Assembly (NCBI RefSeq): GCF_900119145.1
Contig: NZ_FPIY01000002.1
Location: forward strand, 1-64,000
Reading direction: 5' to 3'
Source: Cellulophaga fucicola
GTDB taxonomy: Bacteria > Bacteroidota > Bacteroidia > Flavobacteriales > Flavobacteriaceae
DNA: 64,000 nt
Part shown: positions 42,689 to 50,664 of the stretch, piece by piece
Layout of the letters: each line of letters starts with the position of its first letter
How positions within the stretch are numbered: position 1 is the stretch's first letter
Position numbers and translations under genes: made by a program
Notes under the pieces: generated by a model
What the model was told of the DNA's origin: nothing
Databases searched by the model: none
The model's input: the letters and a program-made list of their open reading frames with translations, nothing else

Positions 42689-43957
42689 TTAATTTAGAGC
42701 AAAAATTACAAAGTGCTTATTTTTTTCGTAAGCTCCGTATATGGTCCCATTGGCATAAGATAATGGTTCTGTTATAGCACCTTCAAGATACCCACTAAAA
42801 AACTTTTCTCCGGTAGTTTTGTCCAATATGTATACAGTGCCAGTAGAATCGCCAAAGTATAAATAATCTCCTATCATAATTAACTCGGTTATGTATTTAC
42901 CATCTACATTATAACTCCATATTTTCTCACCAGAACTTAAGTTAAATGCTTTTACATAAGAGCCATAATTTACACCCATATGAGTATGGTAACCATCTGC
43001 TGTTAGGTAATGTGTACCATTATCTACAATGTCATATTTTTTTTCAGAATCTGAAAAAGCCATTATGCCTAACTGCTTTCCTGTTTTTTTATCTATTTTA
43101 TTTAAATGGCTATAACTAGAAACATATAAGGTGTCTTCATATACAAAAGGTTTTCCTTCGTTTAAATCATATAATTTAGACTTCCATTTTAAATCCCCAT
43201 TTTTTTTACTGTGTGCGTATAAGTTACGGTAGCCATCATTAACGTATATAACATTCTCCGTTATTAAAGGAGGGATATCACTTCCTATATTTGCATTAAA
43301 AAAATACTGTGTCCCCCCTGTTTTAATATCTAATGCCACCATATGTTTTTGTAACGTAATAAAAACGTTATCCCCTTTAAGTAATGGTGCCGTTTCATTT
43401 GTTCCTTTTTTAATAATGGTATACGCGGCAGTGTCTGTTACAATTGCGTTTCCAAACATATCTTTCTTATCAGATATATAACTTTTATATTCGTATGAAA
43501 AGTCTCGTTTCCAAATCACTTTACCATTTTGAGCATTAATACCATACACAAATGTTGAATCTGGAGCCGCAACCAAAATATGATTAGAAACTAATAGGCT
43601 ATGTTTAATTTTACTATCAAGTTTAATTTTCCATTTTAAATTACCAATACTGTCAATTGCATAAATATCTTTTGACTCAGTACCAAAAAAAGTTGTTCCA
43701 TTATCTACAACGAGCGGTGTTGGTTTGCCTCCTTCATATTTAAATTCCCACGTAATTTTTGGCTTTCTCTTTGGTCTAAATTTACTTTTAACCTTTCCGT
43801 CCATAGCAGGCCCCATATATTGCGGCCAGCTTTTGTTTTTATAATTCTTGGTATGTATAGCTGTTTCTGAAGTTTTAGAATGTTCTTCTTTTTTTTGAGA
43901 CGTACACTGGCTAGAAATAAGTAATAATGAGATACAAAATAATAAATGAGATTTCAT
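42689..43957 (-). CDS. PQQ-type beta-propeller lipoprotein
   Basis: 422 residues from ATG 43957 (MKSHLLFCISLLLISSQCTS); the longer frame to 43999 only adds residues ahead of a good lipoprotein signal. Propeller blades show the repeated A-x-D/N-x-x-G-x-x-x-W pattern (YGINAQNGKVIWKRDFSYEY; YIDKKTG-like units; LDKTTGEKFFSGYLEG). It resembles BamB-like and PQQ-binding repeat proteins; no dehydrogenase catalytic residues are evident. Confidence 0.78.
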   Translation of the reverse strand: MKSHLLFCISLLLISSQCTSQKKEEHSKTSETAIHTKNYKNKSWPQYMGPAMDGKVKSKFRPKRKPKITWEFKYEGGKPTPLVVDNGTTFFGTESKDIYAIDSIGNLKWKIKLDSKIKHSLLVSNHILVAAPDSTFVYGINAQNGKVIWKRDFSYEYKSYISDKKDMFGNAIVTDTAAYTIIKKGTNETAPLLKGDNVFITLQKHMVALDIKTGGTQYFFNANIGSDIPPLITENVIYVNDGYRNLYAHSKKNGDLKWKSKLYDLNEGKPFVYEDTLYVSSYSHLNKIDKKTGKQLGIMAFSDSEKKYDIVDNGTHYLTADGYHTHMGVNYGSYVKAFNLSSGEKIWSYNVDGKYITELIMIGDYLYFGDSTGTVYILDKTTGEKFFSGYLEGAITEPLSYANGTIYGAYEKNKHFVIFALN

Positions 43958-44039
43958 AAATAAATATTGTCTTGTTTTTATAAATACCACAAAGCTCAAA
44001 ATATAAAGTTTATGCTTTATTTTGTTGGTACGGTATTCT

Positions 44040-44624
44040 TTATTTAAAAGTAGATTCTAGCACTGCTTTTTCTATTTTTTGTTTATCAAATTCATTATCA
44101 TAAATTGCAGTTATAGAAAACTCTTTACCTTCAATTTCTGCAACATAATAGTCAGACGTATAGGAATATTTTTCTACTGTATAGTTTGTGGTTTTTCTAA
44201 TTAGGTAAAATTTCATTTTATCAATAACCAATTCACGCACTAGTACATTTACGGTATTTTTGGGACTATTATCTTTTGGGTGAATTTCTAAATATTCTCC
44301 TAATATTTCTGCATACCCTTTAAGCGTGTATTGCTCAATACTTTCATTATTTTTATAACTAGCTAAAACAATATTCATTTGTACAGAATCTGTTTTTGCC
44401 AATGAAAAGAGGACTGTATCATCTGTAGATAGTGTAACACCATCATTTTTTTGTTTTTTAATATATGTTTCTCCGGCTTTTACTATTTTTTCAAAATTAT
44501 CTACTCTAGCACTGTATGCAGCTGGTGGTGTAATACTCCAAATACACTTTTTAATACGGTAGTTTTTTTGCCCAAAAGATTGAAGACTTATTGCTAAAAG
44601 TAAAATCAGTAAAAAAATTTTCAT
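44040..44624 (-). CDS. Secreted PsbP-like orphan protein
   Basis: 194 residues, signal peptide (KIFLLILLLAISLQSFGQ). The mature domain (WSITPPAAYSARVDNFEKIV and a C-terminal YYVAEIEGKEFSITAIYDNE) has the beta-sheet layout of PsbP-like stress proteins. Weak assignment; role unknown. Confidence 0.55.
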   Translation of the reverse strand: MKIFLLILLLAISLQSFGQKNYRIKKCIWSITPPAAYSARVDNFEKIVKAGETYIKKQKNDGVTLSTDDTVLFSLAKTDSVQMNIVLASYKNNESIEQYTLKGYAEILGEYLEIHPKDNSPKNTVNVLVRELVIDKMKFYLIRKTTNYTVEKYSYTSDYYVAEIEGKEFSITAIYDNEFDKQKIEKAVLESTFK

Positions 44625-44644
44625 AAAATGTTTTCTTCAAATGT

Positions 44645-44700
44645 GAGGTAACATATATATCGTTTGTTACGTGATTAAGCACTAAAATTAGCACTTGATT
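44645..44700 (-). repeat. Copy of the GTTTGTTACG spacer repeat
   Basis: Contains GTTTGTTACGTGATTAAG, matching the element at 28824-28870 with two differences, and a short inverted repeat AGCACT...TTAGCACT-like segment. Confidence 0.5.
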
Positions 44701-45438
44701 TTAATCTTCAAAACTAGTCAGAAATCCAATCCTAGTGTCCATTTCTTTAATTTTGTTATAGTACTCTTTTTTTGTAAAAAATAAATATACAGAACTCAAT
44801 TTTTCAGACTCTATTTTAGCTATCTCTTCCTTTTCTTTTTCTGTTAATATTACATTTTTAAAGTCTACTATAACATCAGACACCATAGAAATTATAACAT
44901 CACCGGCATTCCATTTTCTAACACTAGATCTAGTAAAACCTACAGAAGATTCTGAAAGTTTAAAAGCACCATATTTATTGTTTAACCCCTTAATTATATT
45001 TTTAATATCTGTTTTTTCAGCCTCCTCTGCGTACGCACAAACCAATATTGCATTATTATTTAAATCTGTTACAGCATTGAGCTCGTCAAATTTTAAAGAA
45101 CTGTATGTAGCTAAACAATAATCTTTCTCCCAAGTATTACCTCCTGCTCTAGCACTCTGCATGTATGTTACTGCATAAGGCGTATCTATTCTAAAAGAGT
45201 TTCCTCCGCCATCAATTGTATCTGTATCTGTTTGAAAAAAATAGATAGGACTAACATTATTTTTTCTTTTTTTATGATAATCAGACCACTCAGCTTTTAA
45301 AGATTTAGAGTAGAATTCTTTTGCGTTAAATGAACTAAGATTTATCTTTTCTAAATTAAAATTTCCGTCTTCTAAATATACCTGACTTGAACAAGAAGTT
45401 AAAAAAAGGAATAAAAGTATGTTTAGTGTTATTTTCAT
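44701..45438 (-). CDS. Predicted lipoprotein, unknown (245 aa)
   Basis: Lipoprotein signal KITLNILLFLFLTSCSSQ. The mature part (AVTYMQSARAGGNTWEKDYC; IIKGLNNKYGAFKLSESSVG) is mixed alpha/beta with no recognized domain. The start codon lies 13 bases beyond a GTTACACAAC motif. Confidence 0.6.
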   Translation of the reverse strand: MKITLNILLFLFLTSCSSQVYLEDGNFNLEKINLSSFNAKEFYSKSLKAEWSDYHKKRKNNVSPIYFFQTDTDTIDGGGNSFRIDTPYAVTYMQSARAGGNTWEKDYCLATYSSLKFDELNAVTDLNNNAILVCAYAEEAEKTDIKNIIKGLNNKYGAFKLSESSVGFTRSSVRKWNAGDVIISMVSDVIVDFKNVILTEKEKEEIAKIESEKLSSVYLFFTKKEYYNKIKEMDTRIGFLTSFED

Positions 45439-45553
45439 TTGTTTCTGGTTAGTGTTGTGTAACGTTTTTATCTATAATTAATGGCATATTTAAAAGTCCT
45501 AATTTTAGATACGTAAACTACTTGCTTTAATTTTAAAATTAAGTTTTTTGTAA

Positions 45554-46447
45554 TTAGTTAAGTTTAAACGTTAAAGGTATACTAAAAGGTACTCTTACAG
45601 GCTTCCCTTTTACTTTACCAGGAGTCATAAGAGGAAGTTTTGCAAAAATTCTTCGCCCTTCCAATTCAAATAAAGGGTGTGGCCCTCTAGTTTTTATGTT
45701 TTTTACAGATCCATCTTTATCAATAACAAACATTATGTTTACTCTACCTTGCATTCCTAATTCCTCAGCTTCTTCTGGGTATCTAAAATTTTTAACAATG
45801 TGTTTGCCTATTTTATTTTGAAAACAAGATCTCCAACTGCTTTTGTCCATATCCTCACATCCAGGAAATATAGGTACATCCTCTACTACCTGAAAGCTAA
45901 AATCACCTTCTTTTGCTTTTTTTTCTTCTTCTTTTAAATTTTCTTTACTTACTTTAATATCTATAACTTTTAAACGAATAGGTTCTCCCGGATTAAATTT
46001 TGCGTACAACACATAACCAGTACTAACTGCCGTATCTTCTAATTCAACCACTTTTAGTGTAGGTATTTTTTTTAGAACCAGATCTATTTTTTCTTCAATA
46101 AATTTAGTTTCTGGCCTACTATAAATTTCCGTAGACTCTAGTTTTCCTTTAGTGTCTGTAAAAAAGTTAAAATATACTTTTCCATTAAAATTTTGAGAAA
46201 TAGAATCTTTAGGCATTTCTAAATTCTTATTAAAAAACTCTTGTAGCTTACCTGTAAAACAAGCTTTTTTTTCTGCTGCGGTGTTTGCTGTACATTCGCT
46301 AAAATTGGCATAATCGGTAACTTCTTCAAACGGTCTGTAAGAAGTTATTTCCATACCATCACCATTGGTCTGGTGGTATTGTGCACTTAACGTGAATGTA
46401 AAAAACAAAGTGGCAAAAAACGTATTGTAAGCTAATTTAAATTTCAT
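45554..46447 (-). CDS. TonB C-terminal domain protein
   Basis: 297 residues with a signal peptide (KFKLAYNTFFATLFFTFTLS). It has two modules: an N-terminal half with CTANTAAEKKACFTGKLQEF, and a C-terminal TonB domain led by FPGCEDMDKSSWRSCFQNKI and FRYPEEAEELGMQGRVNIMF. It is the best preserved of the three such proteins in the window. Confidence 0.8.
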   Translation of the reverse strand: MKFKLAYNTFFATLFFTFTLSAQYHQTNGDGMEITSYRPFEEVTDYANFSECTANTAAEKKACFTGKLQEFFNKNLEMPKDSISQNFNGKVYFNFFTDTKGKLESTEIYSRPETKFIEEKIDLVLKKIPTLKVVELEDTAVSTGYVLYAKFNPGEPIRLKVIDIKVSKENLKEEEKKAKEGDFSFQVVEDVPIFPGCEDMDKSSWRSCFQNKIGKHIVKNFRYPEEAEELGMQGRVNIMFVIDKDGSVKNIKTRGPHPLFELEGRRIFAKLPLMTPGKVKGKPVRVPFSIPLTFKLN

Positions 46448-46620
46448 AATGGTTTATTGTATAGTTAACAATCCAAATATTAAAAACTTTTAGGACTAAT
46501 GTAACCACCAACATATATTTGTTAGCTATTAATTAATATTCGATATTAAAAATTTATTGGGGAGATGAATAAGAATACCCTTTTATGCTGTTTTTATATT
46601 GGTTGTGTTTTGGGTAGTTT

Positions 46621-47385
46621 TTAATTCCACATACCATTAGATTCTGTTAAAATTATTGGTGTGTTATCTGTAATTAGTATTGTTTGCTCGTGCTGTGTTA
46701 CATATCCTCCTTTGTTACCAACTAAAGTCCAACCATCATTAAGTTCTACTGCAACAGTAGATTTTGTAGAAATAAAAGTCTCTATTGCAACTGTAGTATT
46801 TTTTTTAAACCGTTCTCTATTTGTTCTAACTCTGTAATTTAAAATATTTTCTGGTTCTTCATGTAGACTTCTACCTACTCCGTGACCTGCTAAATTTTTA
46901 ATTACTTTAAATCCAGATTTCTTAGCTTCAGACTCAATTAAGTGCCCAATGTCTGCTATTTTTACTCCTCCTTTGATATTGGTAATTGCTTTGTGTAAAA
47001 TATTTTTAGAAGCATCTACAAGTGGTTGATGATTATGAATATCCTCACCAAGAACAAAAGAACCGCCATTGTCTGACCAAAATCCATTTAACTCAGCAGA
47101 AACATCAATATTTATTAAATCTCCTTCTTTAAGTATTTTATTTTTAGATGGTATACCGTGAGCAGCTTCTTTATTTACACTTATACAAGCGTAACCAGGA
47201 AAGCCATAGGTTTCATAAGGAGCAGACTTAGCTCCGTAACTCTTTAATATTTCTCCACCATATGCATCTAATTCTTTGGTAGACATACCAATTTTAGCAT
47301 ACTCTTTCATTAATTTTAGTGTAGTACCAACAACTTCACTAACTTTTTTCATTCCTAGTAATTCTAATTCTGTTGTTATAGACAT
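46621..47385 (-). CDS. map: Methionine aminopeptidase type I, likely second copy
   Basis: 254 residues. Metal ligands are visible: Asp in INIDVSAELNGFWSDNGGSF (two), His in AGHGVGRSLHEEP, Glu in VAIETFIS and Glu in QHEQTILI. It removes N-terminal Met in the cytosol. Flavobacterial housekeeping map is normally in the ribosomal-protein cluster; the setting here suggests an accessory paralogue. Confidence 0.9.
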   Translation of the reverse strand: MSITTELELLGMKKVSEVVGTTLKLMKEYAKIGMSTKELDAYGGEILKSYGAKSAPYETYGFPGYACISVNKEAAHGIPSKNKILKEGDLINIDVSAELNGFWSDNGGSFVLGEDIHNHQPLVDASKNILHKAITNIKGGVKIADIGHLIESEAKKSGFKVIKNLAGHGVGRSLHEEPENILNYRVRTNRERFKKNTTVAIETFISTKSTVAVELNDGWTLVGNKGGYVTQHEQTILITDNTPIILTESNGMWN

Positions 47386-47449
47386 TTTTATTATTTTTAA
47401 TGAGTTAGAAGAGTTTGCTTATAGTCGTTATTCTACAGTGTTATTGGTG

Positions 47450-47938
47450 TTATTCACTCCAACCGTTTGAGTTTGAACAAGACTCCATTGAGTGACTAGA
47501 ATATCTATCAAATTCTTCATTAAATAATTCTTCATATACTTGATATGCTGAAAATCCAAACCCTTCAGCTTCTAAGTCAAATTTTGCTTTAGAAGGATTC
47601 TTATCAATTGAGTTATAATAATCCTTACCCATTCCTAAAATAAAACACCTACAGTATAAAAATCCATCATCAGAACCATCTGTATAGGTATGTATTTCTT
47701 TCCTATCTATATGGTAAATTCTTTCTTCTAAAAAATGAATAAATTCAGTTAATTCTTCTTTGCCAAGTTTAGATAACCTTTTTATATAGTTTTCTGTTAT
47801 ATCTTCTTCTAATTTATAACTTAATTGTTCTAAGGACTCTTCATTATCTTTAGCCTCATCTCGTTGTTTTTTTATTTGCGGAGAGTCTTCCCAAGATTGC
47901 TCTATTATTTTCCAAAATTGTTCTTCTTTCATTTTCAT
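47450..47938 (-). CDS. DUF4240 protein
   Basis: 162 residues, acidic: EEQFWKIIEQSWEDSPQIKK at the start and YTDGSDDGFLYCRCFILGMG in the middle are DUF4240 features. Function unknown; such genes appear among immunity and cassette-type genes. Confidence 0.75.
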   Translation of the reverse strand: MKMKEEQFWKIIEQSWEDSPQIKKQRDEAKDNEESLEQLSYKLEEDITENYIKRLSKLGKEELTEFIHFLEERIYHIDRKEIHTYTDGSDDGFLYCRCFILGMGKDYYNSIDKNPSKAKFDLEAEGFGFSAYQVYEELFNEEFDRYSSHSMESCSNSNGWSE

Positions 47939-47944
47939 TTTTTA

Positions 47945-48174
47945 TGTTACACAACTCTAAATATTATGTGGAGTTGAATAAAAAACAAGCGATTAATTTT
48001 AGATTAAGCGCTACTAGATATGTTTTATTCTGTTTTAACTTTTCAGTTTTAAAGCCAAATTTATTTTGTATTTCCCTAGCGGCTAATCTAAAAGATTTAG
48101 CGGACTTCATTAACATTCACAAAATTTTCAGTTTAATACAAATGCCCTATGTTTTTTATACCCTGTTGGCAAAC
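47945..48174 (-). repeat. attC-like spacer downstream of the PD-(D/E)XK-like gene
   Basis: On the minus strand it opens GTTTGCCAACAGGG, then TATAAAAAACATAGGGC as in 36557-36745. It includes AAGTCCGCTAAATC and the hairpin around AATCTAAAAGATT, and closes at GTTGTGTAAC (47945-47954). Confidence 0.62.
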
Positions 48175-48175
48175 G

Positions 48176-49468
48176 TTATTTAGGGTATTCTTTAAAGTTC
48201 ATATTTATTTTTTCAATGTTCTGAAACCAATTAAATAATTTTAAATCTTCAATTACTTCAGCTTCCTTTTCTTTTGGAAATGGTTCAACGTTTTCTATAA
48301 ATCCAAATTTAAAATGAGTCAGTTTATTCGAAGTAGAAATTATAATTATTTTATTGGCTTTATATTTATCCCAAACGCAATAACCTTCGGCTGCTAATTG
48401 CATAGAAATCATTACGTGTTCGTGCTCCATTTTTTCTCCGTGTAGCACCATTGCTACTACTATATCGTTAATAACTCCATATCTTCTAGCAACATAATAT
48501 CCATTTTCATTTTTGTAGCGATTATGAAATTCAAAAAAGGTCTTACCAAAAATTCGTCTTTCAAAGCGACTTAAAGACATAAGTTCAGTAGCAATTTTAA
48601 TGTTATTTAGGTCATTTTTGTAAAGGACTTCTCTTTTGACAAATTCGTCAACAAAGTAACTAACTCTATCATCCTCTTTCTTTTTTTGAACCTCTTTTCG
48701 CTTTAGATATTCTTGCCATTTACCATCTAATTGAATACTTGCTCCATTATATTCGTCTGAATAAAAGTTTTCATTGAATTTTCTGTCATTAAAAAGGTAA
48801 TCGGCTAATAAATCTAATTCGTTACCAGAAAATAAGATAAATCGTTTTTGGTCGTTCAATAATTCTGTATTGTAAAGAAAAAAGGATTTGTTGGTTTCTT
48901 TATCCCAATCGTTTTCTTCTCCGAGCATCATCACAAGTTCTGTTTCCTTGAAGGCAATCTCCCTTTCTTTAAGATACTCAATGAAATCAGGTATTGTATT
49001 CAATTCCGTAACTACTCCTAAAAAAGAACTCCAATTAAAGATATGAGCGAATTCATTGTTTTTTGTAATTAGTCCGCCAGGATGAAATAGGGGGACAGTA
49101 TTTAAGTTTATTATAAGTCTATGAACACTATCATAATTTTCAGGCGAAAAGTCAAAAGCACCTGTTTCTGGATGATTAAAACTGATGGTCTTATTCTTAT
49201 TAAGTAATTTCCTTTCAGCACCGTGAATTTGTGCGATTGCTTTTTTTAGAGTTGAGCGAAAGTATCTTTCATAATTACCATTGAAAGAATAATTTTTAAT
49301 AGAGATAATTATTAAGTGATTTTGAAAGATGATTAGTAGATCGCAAATTTCTTTTTTATCACCTAGTTCATCTTTCGGATTAGGAAAGCACCAATATTTT
49401 AAATAAGTGTCAAATGCAATTCTATTGACAGCTTCTTCTCCTTCAATTCCAATTTCGTTACTGTCCAT
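48176..49468 (-). CDS. PD-(D/E)XK-like nuclease candidate
   Basis: 430 residues, no signal peptide. The N-terminal 60 residues show G-I-E-G-E-E-A (conserved Glu), then KKEICDLLIIFQNHLIIISI with K-N-Y: a D-x(n)-(I)-x-K arrangement as in restriction-endonuclease-like and NERD folds. The rest is helical with no assigned domain. A defence or DNA-repair nuclease is plausible but unproven. Bounded by perfect inverted GTTGGCAAAC (48165-48174) and GTTTGCCAAC (49477-49486). Confidence 0.55.
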   Translation of the reverse strand: MDSNEIGIEGEEAVNRIAFDTYLKYWCFPNPKDELGDKKEICDLLIIFQNHLIIISIKNYSFNGNYERYFRSTLKKAIAQIHGAERKLLNKNKTISFNHPETGAFDFSPENYDSVHRLIINLNTVPLFHPGGLITKNNEFAHIFNWSSFLGVVTELNTIPDFIEYLKEREIAFKETELVMMLGEENDWDKETNKSFFLYNTELLNDQKRFILFSGNELDLLADYLFNDRKFNENFYSDEYNGASIQLDGKWQEYLKRKEVQKKKEDDRVSYFVDEFVKREVLYKNDLNNIKIATELMSLSRFERRIFGKTFFEFHNRYKNENGYYVARRYGVINDIVVAMVLHGEKMEHEHVMISMQLAAEGYCVWDKYKANKIIIISTSNKLTHFKFGFIENVEPFPKEKEAEVIEDLKLFNWFQNIEKINMNFKEYPK

Positions 49469-49473
49469 TCTCT

Positions 49474-49640
49474 AATGTTTGCCAACTAGTTAGTAAACGT
49501 AAATCATTGCGTTTATTCCCCCATATTGGTGTAATAAACGCACATTTCTATTTTAGCGCTTAATTTTCTTACAATATAAAAACATTTTTTGTTGTGCAAT
49601 TACGGATATGTGTAATTGTATTAAAATAGTTTATAAATGG
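49474..49640 (-). repeat. Intergenic repeat F, copy 2
   Basis: Nearly identical to 37623-37790. One difference, CCAAC for CTAAC, is matched by a compensating change at the other end of the gene. Confidence 0.75.
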
Positions 49641-49746
49641 TAGTAATTGGGTGATAGTTTACATTTCACTGTTAAAAAAAATCTCCTTTTATACTAGTTT
49701 GTAGACGCTAATTGGCACCATACCAAACGGCATTTCTGGCAAATAA

Positions 49747-49970
49747 ATGCACCCATTTATAAGCACCTACAACAATTGCTCTTGTTGGTTTTGGTAACGA
49801 ACCTTTTACAAATATGGTTACCCAACCATTACCACTATAGAACAACACAGTGCAGAAATAGGAAAATTGATCACACAATTTTTTTTAGAACACCCAGACA
49901 AAAAACTACTACGCAGCACTTAAACAAAAAAATACTTAAAGCTAAACTTATAGTTAGGGAGTCTTCTTAA
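49747..49970 (+). pseudogene. Decayed copy of the lacI 3' end
   Basis: Corresponds to 41302-41527 of lacI with scattered substitutions and indels (for example ATTGCTCTTGTTGGTTTTGG is shared in full, while CAGACAAAAAACTACTACGC has lost a base). It cannot encode a protein. Same orientation as lacI. The flank 49641-49746 holds no gene or known repeat. Confidence 0.9.
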
Positions 49971-50025
49971 ACCCATTTGTTTTTATATTTTTACTAAAAA
50001 ATTAATACCATTATTTAGCTGTAAA

Positions 50026-50664
50026 ATGAACAGAACAGAAATTGATTTAAACGAATGGGAACGCAAAGAACATTACAGTTTTTTTTCCACTTTTACAGAG
50101 CCTTTCTTTGGTATTACCATACAAATAGATTGCACTTCTGCGCTTGTAAAAACTAAAGAAAAAGGAGCTTCATTTTTTTTATACTATTTATACAGAGCAA
50201 TAAAAGCCGCAAACCAAGTAAAAAATTTTAGATACAGAATTATAAATAATAAGGTCTATTTGTATGATGTTATAAATGCATCACCAACAATAGGAAGGGC
50301 TAATAATACATTTGGCTTTTCTTCTATGCCTTTTAATGAGGATGAAAGCATCTTTATTAAAAATGCAAAGGAAGAAATTGAAAGGGTACAAAATGGTACT
50401 ACGCTATTTCCTGCTCCAAAAGATAATGATGATTTTGACGCAGTAATACATTGTTCTGCTTTACCGTGGTTAAATTTTACAAGTATGTCTCATGCAAGGA
50501 ATTACAATCTACCAGATAGTTGCCCTAAAATATCTTTTGGAAAAGTAGTAACTATAGACAACAAAAAACAAATGTCTGTTTCTATACACTTACATCACGG
50601 ACTTGCAGACGGTTATCACGTATCTATTTTTGCAGACAAGTTTCAGGAATTTATGAATTCTTAA
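50026..50664 (+). CDS. Chloramphenicol acetyltransferase-like protein
   Basis: 212 residues of the trimeric CAT family. The catalytic motif is SVSIHLHHGLADGYHVSIFA with His191-x3-Asp195-Gly. The substrate pocket segment CSALPWLNFTSMSHARNY is also CAT-like. It may acetylate chloramphenicol, but many environmental members act on other or unknown substrates. It overlaps galT tail to tail by 4 bases. Confidence 0.88.
   Translation: MNRTEIDLNEWERKEHYSFFSTFTEPFFGITIQIDCTSALVKTKEKGASFFLYYLYRAIKAANQVKNFRYRIINNKVYLYDVINASPTIGRANNTFGFSSMPFNEDESIFIKNAKEEIERVQNGTTLFPAPKDNDDFDAVIHCSALPWLNFTSMSHARNYNLPDSCPKISFGKVVTIDNKKQMSVSIHLHHGLADGYHVSIFADKFQEFMNS

Noticed and set aside
27117-49640. Spacers as simple MITE insertions
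   Set aside because: No target-site duplications are evident, and the outer cores vary from unit to unit while staying complementary across the gene, which a single MITE family would not show. Not fully excluded.
15514-50025. CRISPR array in the repeat-rich islands
   Set aside because: Repeats are long, few, irregularly spaced and separated by genes; no cas genes.
50026-50664. Clinical chloramphenicol-resistance gene on a mobile element
   Set aside because: Only family resemblance is visible; there is no insertion sequence or integrase nearby, and environmental relatives often have other substrates.
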